A stretch of DNA of 64,000 bases from Mactromeris polynyma (GCA_032209605.1 JASFXZ010000028.1:4350941-4414940); one strand, 5' to 3'; counted from the stretch's first letter, positions 49,036-61,970 are shown. The notes: generated from the letters alone by a model not told the origin. A program made the numbers and translations.

Positions 49036-49255
49036 CATGCCTCAAACTGTGCCTCAAACTGCGCCTCAAACTGCGTCTCAAACTGCGCCTCAAACTGCGT
49101 CTCAAACTACGCCTCAAACTGCGCCTCAAACTGCGCTTCAAACTGCGCCTCAAACTGCGCCTCAAACTGCGTCTCAAACTGCGCCTCAAACTGCGTCTCA
49201 AACTACGCCTCAAACTGCGCCTCAAACTGCGCTTCAAACTGCGCCTCAAACTCTG
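49036..49255. repeat. 12-bp tandem repeat, about 18 copies
   Basis: CTCAAACTGCGC is repeated with variants CTCAAACTGCGT, CTCAAACTACGC and TTCAAACTGCGC. The same sequence of variants appears twice, so a multi-unit block was duplicated. Because 12 is a multiple of three, several frames are open on both strands; they would encode low-complexity peptides. It lies about 650 bp before the RAD51D start codon. Confidence 0.95.
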
Positions 49256-49877
49256 CCTGCCCCAAACTCTGCTTATTTGAATCATTCTCGAGTACTTCCT
49301 GAATAAACCAGTACTGATGTCTGATGAGCTGGTGTGGAAGCGTACTTCTCCCCTTACACCACGTGTCGTAATTGACTGTAATATTCTGGTAATATATCCT
49401 TTAAATTCCGACCTACATATCCTATTGATTGGGCATGAAACCAACATTTCTTTAGGCCTAATCTACGTTAATATTCGGTGATTTTCCATAATTTATTCTA
49501 CTCTACCGACCCGGGGCGTAACCAGGGCGTGTAGGATGTGTACGCAGATACATTTGTAGACCCGGTCATGACTCGTCGGAAAATATTCAGTTTCGTTCGC
49601 GGTGCAATTTTCACAAGCATTACTTAAGGTCAATAACATAACCCTGACTTTCTGTCAGTTTAAATTTCTCGGAGATTTATAAAATCTGTTTTCTTATTTA
49701 AATAAATTAAAAATCTAAATGTTCAACACGACGGTCCTGTTTTAGTTATTCTATACTGTGTGGATTTTTTTAAGCGAAGCAATACAATGTATGCTGCAGA
49801 AGTTTATTATTTGAATAATATAGGTAATACGATATCCGGAATAACACGGACTACTGTGGAATTTATTACTCTCAAAT

Positions 49878-49897
49878 TTTCCCGCTAAATTTGGCGG
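49878..49897 (+). promoter_or_regulatory. Paired E2F-type sites just upstream of RAD51D
   Basis: TTTCCCGC (49878-49885) and TTTGGCGG (49890-49897) both match the E2F core pattern TTT(C/G)(C/G)CG and sit 15-34 bp before the RAD51D ATG. E2F control would suit a replication-linked repair gene. Motif evidence only. Confidence 0.4.
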
Positions 49898-49911
49898 TGT
49901 CGATGTAAACA

Positions 49912-52900
49912 ATGTCGTTGTTGAAACTGGGGCTCTGTTCAGCCCTAAATCAAGACGTTTTAGAGAAGCTGAGATCTAAAAATATAACAAAAATCACAGA
50001 GTTCATTTGCAAAGATCCAGAACATATTGTTGACTTGACCTCAATTGCATACAAGGTGTGTGAAGTAACTATGTATTTTCTATTTAACTTGTGTTTCGGA
50101 TATAAATGATTCGGATATTTCATTATGAAATTCCGGTAACTTACATAATTTATACGGGTTCAGATTTATTTAAGATGCATTAATGTTGATAAGTAGTATG
50201 TTATATGTTATTTGTATATTTTTTGTAATTTTATTTAAATATATGTATCTTTCAAGCAAAGTTCACAGTAAGTAGTTGAGAGTGGAGTCCCCCTGAGCAG
50301 TGTTTTACTGTTAGGGCTGGTGAATTTTTAATTGATATAAAATCCAACATTATATATTAGCTGATAGTAAAGTCTATACACCATTAGGTAATTTTGGTAT
50401 ACTGCAAAAGCCATGGCGAATGACTTCTAAGAGTAAGACTTGACAGACATTCAGTCTGACTCTGACTAGTTTTCCAAGGTTTTCAGACCTAATGCAGACT
50501 TGTCAGACTGAAAGCATGTCAATGAAAAATTACAAATGAATTATGGATACTTCTTTGCAGATATGTTTGTTAGGTAAAGTAAAAATGCAGTAATCTATCA
50601 CATGGTATTAGGTTTTTTATTACAAATGTATGCTTGAAAGTTGAAACAAGTTTAGCTTATGCTTTCATACATGAAATGTAACTTGAGAAGCGAAGTGGTC
50701 TGTAACAATATGGCTGAATGATGATGCATTGAATGTAGAAAAGAAAAATCTTCCAGAAAATGTACGCTTTAATAACTTGAACAATTATCTGCAATGCCAA
50801 ATTTTGCCGGTTTTGCAAAGTTATCCATTATGGGCATGCAAACCCTCAATATCAGTTGCAGACACAGGAATGTGATCTAGTGTTTATGTCCTTAACAGGA
50901 TTTTAATTCACTGCACCAAAGTTCCTCACCATCTCACACTGCTGATGCTTGGTCAGAGGACTTCTCAAGTCGCAGATACAGTAATTCCTGAGCCATATAA
51001 CACATCAGATCATCCATGTATGAGACACTAGATGTCTAGTTCAACAAGGAACAGCTGCTGCATATATCATTGACCTCCCTGAATCCAGTGAGTTATTGCC
51101 TACCAAGCTATTTGCTGTTCAAGGACATCAGCAGCAACAAAGATAGACAGCAGCTCCTGCAGGACAATAGGATAATGCCTAGTGAACTTTATCAAGGCCA
51201 GGTGTACCATCAGTATCATGAGATATATATGTGATATACTGATCGATGTTTCTGGTTTTCAGACTGAAAATATCCACAATGATATGCAGACAATCTGTGA
51301 TATCCACTGTAGAACTAAGTCAGGCGCATATCCAGGCATATGCATGTACGACAATGCGTACATTTCGTCGGTAAAAGTGAAAAACAAAAGTTCCAAAAAT
51401 GCAATAAAAACTGAGGGGGGATGGGGTTATGTGCAAATTTGTCCAAATATGTCAGTTGTTTGACACTGCAATTTACCTTATTTACGCCCCTCACACACCT
51501 ATCCCCCATTCACAGGGTTGCCGCTCGTTTAGCTCCTACGATGCGCACACTTAAAATACACTTCAAATCATCCAGGTACGCCCCTGTTAGTACAAACTGG
51601 TTAACTTGCTGTGACAAACAAAGTAGAGCCACCAGTGTCCTGTGGACACATTTCTAGTTTATTTTGTAATCAACAACAATTGATCAAAATCTTACATTAT
51701 GGTAAATATCTAATTATAGTCCTACAATGTGGTATTAAACATATTATGTATTGTTTCAAACAAGATTTTTATCTAAGCAAATTTTCATTCAGAGCCTAAT
51801 TTTCATTATTGCTACTTTAAATCTGGTGTAAATGAACAGTATATCATATTTTAGGGTAGGCATTTTAACTGTCTGTAAGACATATGTGGACTGAGTCCTG
51901 GAAGCAATGAACATGTATCAACAGTGTAGGTTCATGTTGTTTGTTATTTCAGGATGTAGTTTCCATCAAGAATGTGATTCTTGCCAAGTATGGTTGTATA
52001 TGTGTGAATGGTAGAGATTTTTACAACAGCATTGTGGAATCCACAACCATACTGTCAACAGGAGTGAAAAGGTGCTAAATAGTTTGTGTGGTTTCACATG
52101 TTTGCAAGTAGTGTTTAACTTCCTATTCCACTGCAGTGATTGCTATTTTATCAATGCATTGGATCATACCTTGAGCACCAGTGGGTATATTCACAAAATT
52201 TCTGTTTACTTTATAAAAGGGGCTTACCCAGCGTTTCCCTAGGATTTTACAGCTAGGGGTATTTGGACCCTCATGTTTGACAGATTGGGGTCCTAAGTAA
52301 ATTTGTAGGGTCCCAGATATGCAGTTTATACTTGACAAAGGTTTATTTTAGGGGTCCCAGGGATGCACAGTCAGGGACTCAAGATTTCTGCATCAGGGAA
52401 ATCCCTGCAAAATACCTATGTGCTATGACATTAAGATTTATGTTGAATCCCCATGTTTATCATTATGTCTCCGATGCAGACATATTGTTTTTGCCTTCGG
52501 CATCTGTCCTTCCATCCGTCCGTCCATCCACTTTTAGCTTGTCCGCCCTTTATCTCCAATACTGCTGGTTGGATTTCAGCCACACTTCATAGGATTGATC
52601 AACATCAAGTGTCGTTGTGCATCTTCATTGTTTTGTTCTGCTCAGATAATGTTTCACTGAGTTATGGCCCTTTGAAGTTTTTATACATATAGAGTGCATG
52701 GTGAAGTTTGTCCACTCTTCATCTTGAATACGGCTGTTTGGATTTCAACCAAACTTCTCAGGATTAATACGCATCAATTGTTTTTGTGCATCCTTGTCGT
52801 TTCGTTCCGCTCAGATATTTTTTCACTGAGTTATGGCCCTTTGATGTTTTTATACATATACAGTGCATGGTAAATTGATCAAACACTATTTTTCTTGTTT

Positions 52901-55900
52901 GCTTGATATTTTATTCTAACATCTTGTATCAGTATTACAATTACTGACAAACTGCCATCTGGGAGACATATGTTTTTGTTAAAAAACAACCATCTAGTTT
53001 ATATTATTTTTTCTCATGTTTGAAGCTGATTCTTTTAATATACAGTTACCATAATTTATGTATGATTTCAGGAAATGATTTTACTGCTATTGATCTAAGA
53101 ACGGCTTTTCTGCATTTACTTTGGTGACCACAATGGAAATAAGGGATTTCTTCCCTTTTTTGTGTTATCCTTGATATTGATGTAACTGACATGGTTCATT
53201 ACTTATGCATACTTCATGACATTTATTATCTTTTAACCTTGCTGTTAAATTTTAATACTGTATGTTATGTTGTTATTGTTACCATGCTGTCAATATCGAA
53301 ATAAACAATCAATCATATTTATATCATTTTTTATGTCATCTCTTGTTGATAATTCTGATCACTAATATATCTTTAAGTTTAAGAATTCAGGATAACTTGC
53401 ATGGATGACTATAGTATTTGATTTTCATTAAGTGTTGATGTGCTCTCTGATGGCGGACTGTATACTGGTGAAGTAACAGAGATTGCTGGTGATATTGCTG
53501 CAGGTAAAACACAGGTAAGTCATTCCAGTCAGTATTACTTGAGTATCAGTTTACAGAGGGGTTTTTGGCACGTTCATTTTGGGCTGAAATTGGGCCCCAT
53601 TTCCCTCTGAAAAGTACATGTATATATTTCCCCTTCTCAGTGTCCAGTTCTTGTCCCACAGCATTAAACAATGTAGATATTTTGAGTTAGAAAACCAGAA
53701 AAAACATTGAGTAATATTACATATCTCAATATCGAGGGCTTAACGCAACATTGTCGTAACTCCTATATAAATACATAAGCATTACGACAATGTTGTATTG
53801 AGTCCTCGATATATGGATCTGTGATTTACACTGTTTACCACAGAGATGTAAAGGATACAGGGTTTGAAAAAGACAGTTTACATTTTGTAGTGATTAAAAC
53901 TTTTCCCTCTCAAAGGCCTCTGCCACCATCTACTCTGGGGCCCTCCTCCATCTACCCTGGTGCCCTCCTCCATCCTAACGACTGGAATAGTCACTTTATG
54001 ACCCTAGCTGTTTATGTAACTTAAGCCCAACTACAAAGTAATTTTGTTATATTTTAGATAAGTCTAAGTACATGTGGATCTACTGTTTGTAAGAGTAACC
54101 AGACAGTGGTATACATAGACACTGGTGCTGTGTTTTCTGCTAGCAGAGTTCTACAATTGATCTCCGACTCTTCTGTCAATAAGGTAATAATGTTATATTC
54201 AGAAATAGAAGTACCTGAGTGGGTCTTTATCAAGTATTTTACCAGATGATTTTTACATAACATGAGTCATTTGACACAATCAGACAATCTTAGTTTACTC
54301 TATACATGTGTAGAACATTTTATTGAACATTCATCAGACCTTGTGAAGAAGGCAATGAAGTATGGAATAAGAAATATAATTTAGTTTGTCCATATATCTG
54401 ATGATTATTTTCTATCTCGTTTGTTGAACTGATTTTGAACAGACTTTAACTATGTTCTGCACTATTCCACTGTTCTCCATTTAGCACTGTTCTGCACTAA
54501 TACACTCTTCTCCATTTAGCACTGTTCTGCACTATTCTACTCTTCTCCATTTAGCACTGTTCTGCTCTATTCTACTTTTCTCCATTTAGCACTGTTCTGC
54601 TCTATTCTACTCTTCTCCATTTAGCACTGTTCTGCACTAATACACTCTTCTCAATTTAGCACTGTTCTGCTCTATTCCACTCTTCTCCATTTAGCACTGT
54701 TCTGCACTAATACACTCTTCTCCATTTAGCACTGTTCTGCACTAATACACTCTTCTCCATTTAGCACTGTTCTGCACTAATACACTCTTCTCCATTTAGC
54801 ACTGTTCTGCACTAATACACTCTTCTCCATTTAGCACTGTTCTGCACTAATACACTCTTCTCCATTTAGCACTGTTCTGCACTAATACACTCTTCTCCAT
54901 TTAGCACTGTTCTGCACTAATACACTCTTCTCCATTTAGCACTGTTCTGCACTAATACACTCTTCTCCATTTAGCACTGTTCTGCACTAATACACTCTTC
55001 TCCATTTAGCACTGTTCTGCACTAATACACTCTTCTCCATTTAGCACTGTTCTGCACTAATACACTCTTCTCCATTTAGCACTGTTCTGCTCTATTCTAC
55101 TCTTCTCCATTTAGCACTGTTCTGCACTATTCTACTCTTCTCCATTTAGCACTGTTCTGCTCTATTCTACTCTTCTCCATTTAGCACTGTTCTGCACTAT
55201 TCTACTCTTCTCCATTTAGCACTGTTCTGCACTATTCTACTCTTCTCCATTTAGCACTGTTCTGCTCTATTCTACTCTTCTCCATTTAGCACTGCTCTGC
55301 ACTATTCTACTCTTCTCCATTTAGCACTGCTCTGCACTATTCCACTCTTCTCCATTTAGCACTGTTCTGCACTAATACACTCTTCTCCATTTAGCACTGT
55401 TCTGCACTATTCTACTCTTCTCCATTTAGCACTGCTCTGCACTATTCCACTCTTCTCCATCTAGCACTGTTCTGCTCTATTCCACTCTTCTCCATCTAGC
55501 ACTGTTCTGCTCTATTCCACTCTTCTCCATTTAGCACTGTTCTGCACTAATACACTCTTCTCCATCTAGCACTGCTCTGCACTATTCCACTCTTCTCCAT
55601 TTAGCACTGTTCTGCTCTATTCCACTCTTCTCCATTTAGCACTGTTCTGCACTATTCTACTCTTCTCCATTTAGCACTGTTCTGCTCTATTCTACTCTTC
55701 TCCATTTAGCACTGCTCTGCACTATTCTACTCTTCTCCATTTAGCACTGCTCTGCACTATTCCACTCTTCTCCATTTAGCACTGTTCTGCACTAATACAC
55801 TCTTCTCCATTTAGCACTGTTCTGCACTATTCTACTCTTCTCCATTTAGCACTGCTCTGCACTATTCCACTCTTCTCCATCTAGCACTGTTCTGCTCTAT

Positions 55901-58900
55901 TCCACTCTTCTCCATCTAGCACTGTTCTGCTCTATTCCACTCTTCTCCATTTAGCACTGTTCTGCACTAATACACTCTTCTCCATCTAGCACTGCTCTGC
56001 ACTATTCCACTCTTCTCCATTTAGCACTGTTCTGCTCTATTCCACTCTTCTCCATTTAGCACTGTTCTGCACTATTCTACTCTTCTCAATTTAGCACTGT
56101 TCTGCTCTATTCCACTCTTCTCCATCTAACACTGTTCTGCTCTATGCCACTCTTCTCCGTTTAGCACTGTTCTGCACTATTCCACTCTTCTCCATTTAGT
56201 ACTGTTCTGCTCTATTCCACTCTTGTCGTCTCTGTACTCCGACTTTTACACATGTCTTCGTAACACAGCCACGCTCAAGCATATAGTAAAAACGTGAGAT
56301 TTTGCCACATGATTTTAATGGCACTCTTCTGGCGTCTTTATTATTGACCAAACAGACTTATGAGGGTACGGAAAAACTGTAGCAATCTTTCACAAGTAGA
56401 AGCAAACACAAATTGGATTTTTAGCGCATCTGAGGGCCAATCACTTCGACAAGAAGACAGGGGTCAGATGTTTATTACTGAAAAAAATGTCACTAAGGTA
56501 TCTGTCAGGCAAACGTAACTCCGCCCATGGTGCGCCAGTAAACTATCTACCTTATAAACTGGATGTTGACATTTGCGCTGCCACCAATTTCGTCTGTCAA
56601 AGTAGCAATACAAGATGGATTTTAATGTTAAAACAACTTTTGATTAGATTCGTGATATTTATCATTTTCAGTATAGGCTCAAGGAGGAGCAAATTAGAGC
56701 AGTATCAATGGTGATCTGGGTAGGGTAATAACTAAGTGCACACCGCCTCCATAGCAACTCTGATATCTTCTGTTAAAAAGACAAATAAATCAAAGAAAAG
56801 CGACAATGTTCTGTCGTACAGTTTTTTATCGCATGCAAAGCATAAATATGTTCACGAAAATTAGAGAAAATGCAGTGGAAAGACCAACGGTGTCCAACTT
56901 CTTTATACCTCTGTAAAGGGTTTAACAGGACGTTGTACAGCGACAGTATAGAGATGTAATGTCCGTGGCTGGACTATGCTCTCACATACTGTCCATGTTT
57001 GTTATTTCAGGATGATGTTCTCTCTAGAGTCCGAGTGTTTGATGCACATACATTCCACGATGTCTTTTCTGTGTTAGAGAATACACTGAGTGAATGTAAG
57101 AAAGGAAAAGATGAGTTCTATTGTCACTTAAAGCTGATAGTTGTGGACAATATTGCCTCAGTTATATACCCATTCCTTGGTGGAGGAACATTCTCAGAGA
57201 GTAAGTTACCATGGGCGACCCCTAATTTTAGGATGGGAAAGATCCGGTGATCTGTTTGTCCATCCATCTCTTGTTATAAAGTGTTCCCTACAGTGGTTGA
57301 GCCACATAATATTGAGACAAACAAACTCTGGAGAGGGTGTGGTTCTCTAATTGAACATACATAATATGTATACTATGGTGGTCAGATATATACACATCTA
57401 CAATAGTGGTCAGATATATACACATCTACAATAGTGGTCAGATATATACACATCTACTATAGTGGTCAGATATATACACACCTACAATAGTGGTCAGATA
57501 TATACACATCTACTATAGTGGTCAGATATATACACATCTACTATAGTGGTCAGATATATACACATCTACTATAGTGGTCAGATATATACACATCTACTAT
57601 AGTGGTCAGATATATACACATCTACAATAGTGGTCAGATATATACACATCTACTATAGTGGTCAGATATATACACATCTACAATAGTGGTCAGATATATA
57701 CACATCTACTATAGTGGTCAGATATATACACATCTACAATAGTGGTCAGATATATACACATCTACAATAGTGGTCAGATATATACACATCTACAATAGTG
57801 GTCAGATATATACACATCTACTATAGTGGTCAGATATATACACATCTACTATAGTGGTCAGATATATACACATCTACTATAGTGGTCAGATATATACACA
57901 TCTACTATAGTGGTCAGATATATACACATATACTATAGTGGTCAGATATATACACATCTACTATAGTGGTCAGATATATACACATCTGCTATAGTGGTCA
58001 GATATATACACATCTACTATAGTGGTCAGATATATACACATCTGCTATAGTGGTCAGATATATACACATCTGCTATAGTGGTCAGATATAACCGTTTTTG
58101 TATACATCTTTACATGTAAACTTCTATAAATAAGTATATTATTATTATTATTATATATACACATCTGCTGTAGTCACATCTAACTGTTATAACCATACTG
58201 CATTCTGCCATCTTCTTGCCAATAATGCACTGTTTATTGTTTGCTTTTCTTGCTTTTTATTATACATAAAGTAAATCAAGGGGGAAAAGTGTGCCTGATG
58301 TGGGGCTCGAACCCACGACCCCCTAAACACTAGTACGGCGCTCTACCGACTGAGCTAACCGGGCGGCCGTCTAACCCCACATCACTTCATACATTTGGTT
58401 TCTTCATTTTGAATTGATTCAATATTTTCTTACCCTGACCATGACCAAAATCATGGAAACAATTGTCAACCACCTGCATGTGAACAAACAGTTGTTGTAA
58501 TCAGAGCTAACTGCAGCTGTTAATGATGTCATAGTAGAGGTGTAACTCGTTTGCCTTCCTTATTTTGTCAATCAAAAAGGAGTTGCTGAAGAGAGTTGCT
58601 GTTGTGGGATGGAATGCTTTACTGCTGCATCTGCTACTGAAATTTCTGCTCAATAATAGATAATTTTCTTATCTTTATATATTTCTTTGCAGGTGACATT
58701 TATGCTTATCACAATGAGACATTTCATAAATTGCTACAACTTGTCTTTATAAATTGATTTACAAAAACGGAATTTCCAGCCACCTTTCATCCATGGTCAA
58801 GGTCATTTGTTAGGGTCAAGGTCATATGTTATGGTCATATATCAAAGTCATATGATAAGGTAAAAAAATCTATTAGGCAGATGGTATACAAAACACTTCA

Positions 58901-61900
58901 AATTGTTCCAGGGAACGTATGTCTCATTTATCTGTTATGTATATTTCAGGTCAAGGTCTGATATCACTATTGGGTCAGAAATTGAAGGAATTAGCAATGG
59001 TACTGTCTGTAGCTGTGTTGGTAAGATATTGTTTTACTACAAACTTCATTTTATAACTTGGCCATATTTTATACTTGATTACTATGTGGTGATGTAATGT
59101 ACCTATCTATACTGACCGAGGTGACAGGCCTATCCAGGTTATAGAGACAAACTGCAAACTGTGTCTGGTGCCTTCCATAAAGGAAATCCCAGCTAAGTTG
59201 ATTTCCTGATATACAAATTCTACGTCTCGGCTGGGATTCAAACCCGCTGCTGTGAGGGGCAAGTGATTGGAAGTCAGCAAACATAATACAGTTAAACTTC
59301 GGTAACTCGAGGACGCTGGGGTCCGTCGGAAAAGCTCGCGTTAACCGGTGTTTCGAGTGACCCGGGGTTTCCATCATGTCCCATCAGTGTTTTTTATGAA
59401 ATGTTTATTTTCATAGTTTGTAACACGTTTACCAGTTGTTTCATATTTTTTTCATAATTTCATATTTTTATTCGCTATCTTTCCTCATTAAAATAAAAGT
59501 AAAGACAAATTATTAATAAGAGTTGTACAGTTTACAGAATGTACTTGTAGTATTTATTGTTGTTTTACAGACGACATAAAGTTCATGAATATACGCGTTC
59601 AATCGGGATGTTTGCACCGTTATATTTATGCATCGTGAAAATCGCTCCTTAGTTGAAATGTTATTGTAAGGCCGGGTTTTAATCGCATGTGTTTTACTCT
59701 CTAAATTCTCGTATTTACAGTCTCATCATTATCGTCTCAATTGGCCTTTTTAATTGATATCTGTATGTTTAATCGTTTTTCACACCTCAATACTTGTCCT
59801 TTTGACCGTGATTTTGCAAGTTTTACAACTCGCCGCGAAAATTTTAACACCTTTTCATTGTTTGTTTATTTGGAGCTCCCATTTGAAAAATGTGTGAAAA
59901 TGTGTCCTCGAGTTACCAGTTAGATATTGTGTATAGTTTGTGTTCTGGGGACCGGCATGTGTGCTCGAGCTCTCGACTTATTTCTGCTCGAGTTACCTGC
60001 GGTAAATTTATATGAAAATAGTAGAAAAAAGTCCGGGACTCTGCCATTTCCTCGAGAAATCCGGGGTTCTCGAGTTGTCGCCTGTTTGAGAAATCGAAGT
60101 TTAACTGTAACTAGACCATTTATTTCCTACCCTGTAATGCCTGCCAACCCCTTGGTGAGGCAAAACTTCGATAGATGCATAACAGTTATATATTTTTTTA
60201 ATTTATTTACCTCATCTAAATCAAAATTAACTGCAAAATGTACATTTTGATTTGATTTAATATTTGTACGGTTTCACAATATCACTTGCTCAATCGATCT
60301 ACCTTACTTTTGTATTGTAATAAAATCATGTTTTGAGGAACACAAAACATTTGTCAATGGTGCTACTGGGATTCGAACCTGCCTGGTTGAGTTGGGTACA
60401 TAGACTGCTTGACTGTCAACCGGGTAATCTGGGTTTGAATGCCCGACTGGGCAGGTCACATCCTTCTATGACATTTTGCTACGATAATTTGTCGTCCATT
60501 GATCTGAGAATTTGTCAGTAGTGGTAGTGGTTCTTAATTAATTCCAGTAAAACTGTATAGGTCAGCTGATGGCCATTTATAACTGAAATTTGTTGAAAAA
60601 TGGTATTCAACTAAATTAAAACATTTCATTCACAGACTACAAACAACCTGGTGAAAGGAGAGCAGGGGAAGAAAACGTCATCTTTAGGACGGGTTTGGTC
60701 ACACATTCCTCATGTAAGATTGAACATTGAAGCGTGTGACCAGTACCACAATTGTATGCGGACAATCAGGATTACTAAAAATTCTCGAGGGGTAAATTTT
60801 CTCTGTAAATATTTATTTTCTTTTAATGTACAAGTTACAAACTTCATTACTTTGTGACTTTTAGTTAGCAATTTTTGGGGTTTGTATCTTTACAAGAAAA
60901 ATAAATTGCCTAAAATCTGGCCTTGATGTTATATAATGGGGTTGATGTGATTCTGTGAAAATGTCAGAGTTACTAAGTTGTCTTTGCGCACATTTCTAAA
61001 AATACAGTACTATGTAATTTGGTAATAATGAAATATAGGGAAGGCCCACTTTGTCTGGGCAGGGTAAAAAAATGACAGTTACCAAACAGTAATTTTGGCC
61101 CAACTTGCATAATTGGACACTTGTTATACTCTAACTACTGAATGATCAAAGAGTAATCGACCATGTTGATATGTGATGACCCTGTTGTGTGTATAATCAC
61201 CGAAGGTGTTAAATCACACAGTATAGTGTTGGCTGTAATATTTCTAAATCGTTTTTCTTTTCATGGTTATATGTGATTTTTTTATTGACACTGACCCTAG
61301 ACACAGGTTATATATTTTTGCAAAGTTGATTTTAATCACTTGTTTAGTGACGTTAAACTAATTATATTGTATATATTAGTCAAACGATTTAAATATTAAG
61401 GATTTTATCTACTGACCAGATAAAAGAATGTCTTTGCACTGATTTCTATTTTTCAAGACTCCACTGTGACATATTGGTCTGTGTGATCTAAAGTTTAGTG
61501 TCTGCAGTCAGATCACTTTAAGCAAATACAAAAATAGTTACTTGTACATGTAATTAGAAATGAAATCCAATTTGAGAATACTGGACAACTGTGAAAACCA
61601 AACAAATCATGCGGTCACAAGGGCTGATTACTTGTATCTGGTTTCACTGTAATTTCATACTCAAATTAATTATCACATTTATTATGAAATTTATACTGTT
61701 ATTATGCAATGACAATTGAAATGATGTAACTTCAGAAAATGGTAGGTCTTGGAGTTAGAATATATAATTGTTGATACAGAAGTCAACTAGGACATGACTT
61801 ACCTTGAAGGGAGACACTATTTGATGTTTAATATCAAGACTGTCCAAATAGGTGATGGAATCAATTTCTTTTCAGAAAAAAGTTGAATGAATGTATTGAT

Positions 61901-61970
61901 TTTTTTGATTTTTCAGAAAACTGGCGGAAGTTGTTCAATAAACTTTACAGAAAATGGAGCAATTAAGTGA
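49912..61970 (+). CDS. RAD51D: RAD51D recombination paralogue, complete, eight exons
   Basis: RAD51D is a nuclear ATPase of the BCDX2 complex (with RAD51B, RAD51C and XRCC2) that helps load RAD51 on single-stranded DNA in homologous recombination. Exons: 49912-50055, 51953-52071, 53433-53514, 54058-54183, 57011-57200, 58950-59020, 60636-60791, 61917-61970. All introns are GT-AG and the joined frame is open, giving 313 residues (human protein 328). Exon 1 encodes the N-terminal helical domain, MSLLKLGLCSALNQDVLEKL, with the same 48-residue length as in human. The Walker A motif is GDIAAGKTQ at 107-115, at the same residue numbers as in human. Walker B is KLIVVDNIASV with Asp203. LGRVWSHIPHVRLNIE (exon 7) matches the conserved core. 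The stop is TGA at 61968-61970. Introns 4 and 5 carry large minisatellites. The gene looks intact. Confidence 0.93.
52490..52870. repeat. Dispersed repeat with two ~169-bp tandem bodies in RAD51D intron 2
   Basis: A GTCCTTCCATCCGTCCGTCC head is followed by two similar bodies; GTTATGGCCCTTTGA recurs 169 bp apart (52661 and 52830). It resembles the element at 1030-1440 in organisation. Confidence 0.5.
53732..53809. mobile_element. 78-bp hairpin MITE, copy 2, in RAD51D intron 3
   Basis: Begins TCGAGGGCTTAACGCAACAT and ends TTGTATTGAGTCCTCGA; the arms pair as a hairpin, and TA flanks both ends. It has the same length as copy 1 at 32235-32312. Confidence 0.75.
54452..56226. repeat. Large minisatellite, 35-bp unit, about 50 copies, in RAD51D intron 4
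   Basis: Units read CACTGTTCTGCACTAATACA then CTCTTCTCCATTTAG, with variants CTCTATTCTACT and CACTATTCCACT. A block of twelve units (420 bp) starting at about 55204 is repeated without any difference I could see from about 55624. The strand is pyrimidine-rich in the RAD51D sense orientation. Confidence 0.97.
57372..58090. repeat. Minisatellite, 28-bp unit, about 25 copies, in RAD51D intron 5
   Basis: GATATATACACATCTACTAT followed by AGTGGTCA is repeated; variants alternate CTACTATAG, CTACAATAG and CTGCTATAG. It is flanked at 58138 by an ATT microsatellite. Confidence 0.96.
58292..58364 (-). tRNA. tRNA-Thr(AGT)-like sequence, probably pseudogene or SINE head
   Basis: The minus strand folds as a 73-nt tRNA: acceptor GCCCGGT/ATCAGGC (one mismatch), D arm GCTCAGTCGGTAGAGC, T arm GTGGGTTCGAGCCCCAC, and anticodon loop CTAGTGT with anticodon AGT. 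The anticodon stem CCGTA/TTAGG has two mismatches, so a working tRNA is doubtful. Intact A and B boxes would still allow Pol III transcription. It sits antisense in RAD51D intron 5. Confidence 0.45.
59140..59280 (-). repeat. SINE-like fragment in RAD51D intron 6
   Basis: A minus-strand B-box-like GGCTGGGATTCAAACCCGCT lies next to TCTGGTGCCTTCCATAAAGG. Its form suggests a tRNA-derived SINE; the boundaries are approximate. Confidence 0.35.
59289..60107. mobile_element. pogo/Tigger-like MITE, 819 bp, TA target duplication, in RAD51D intron 6
   Basis: The left end CAGTTAAACTTCGGTAACTC is matched inversely by GAAATCGAAGTTTAACTG at the right, with TA on both sides (59287-59288 and 60108-60109). 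Many CTCGAG-type motifs occur near the ends. No transposase is encoded. The CAGTTAAACTTCG end is of the kind found in pogo/Tigger elements. Confidence 0.7.
60340..60520 (-). repeat. SINE-like fragment in RAD51D intron 6
   Basis: A minus-strand B-box-like TACTGGGATTCGAACCTGCC and a nearby GTCAACCGGGTAATCTGGG form a decayed tRNA-derived head. Boundaries are approximate. Confidence 0.35.

Noticed and set aside
58292..58364. Functional tRNA-Thr gene
   Set aside because: Two anticodon-stem mismatches and one acceptor mismatch, in a genome with many tRNA-derived SINE pieces; kept only as a tRNA-like sequence.
58690..58750. Alternative RAD51D exon 6 beginning after TTTCTTTGCAG
   Set aside because: Its frame hits a stop after about 20 codons and does not match the family; the exon at 58950 gives SQGLISLLGQKLKELAMVLS, which fits RAD51D.
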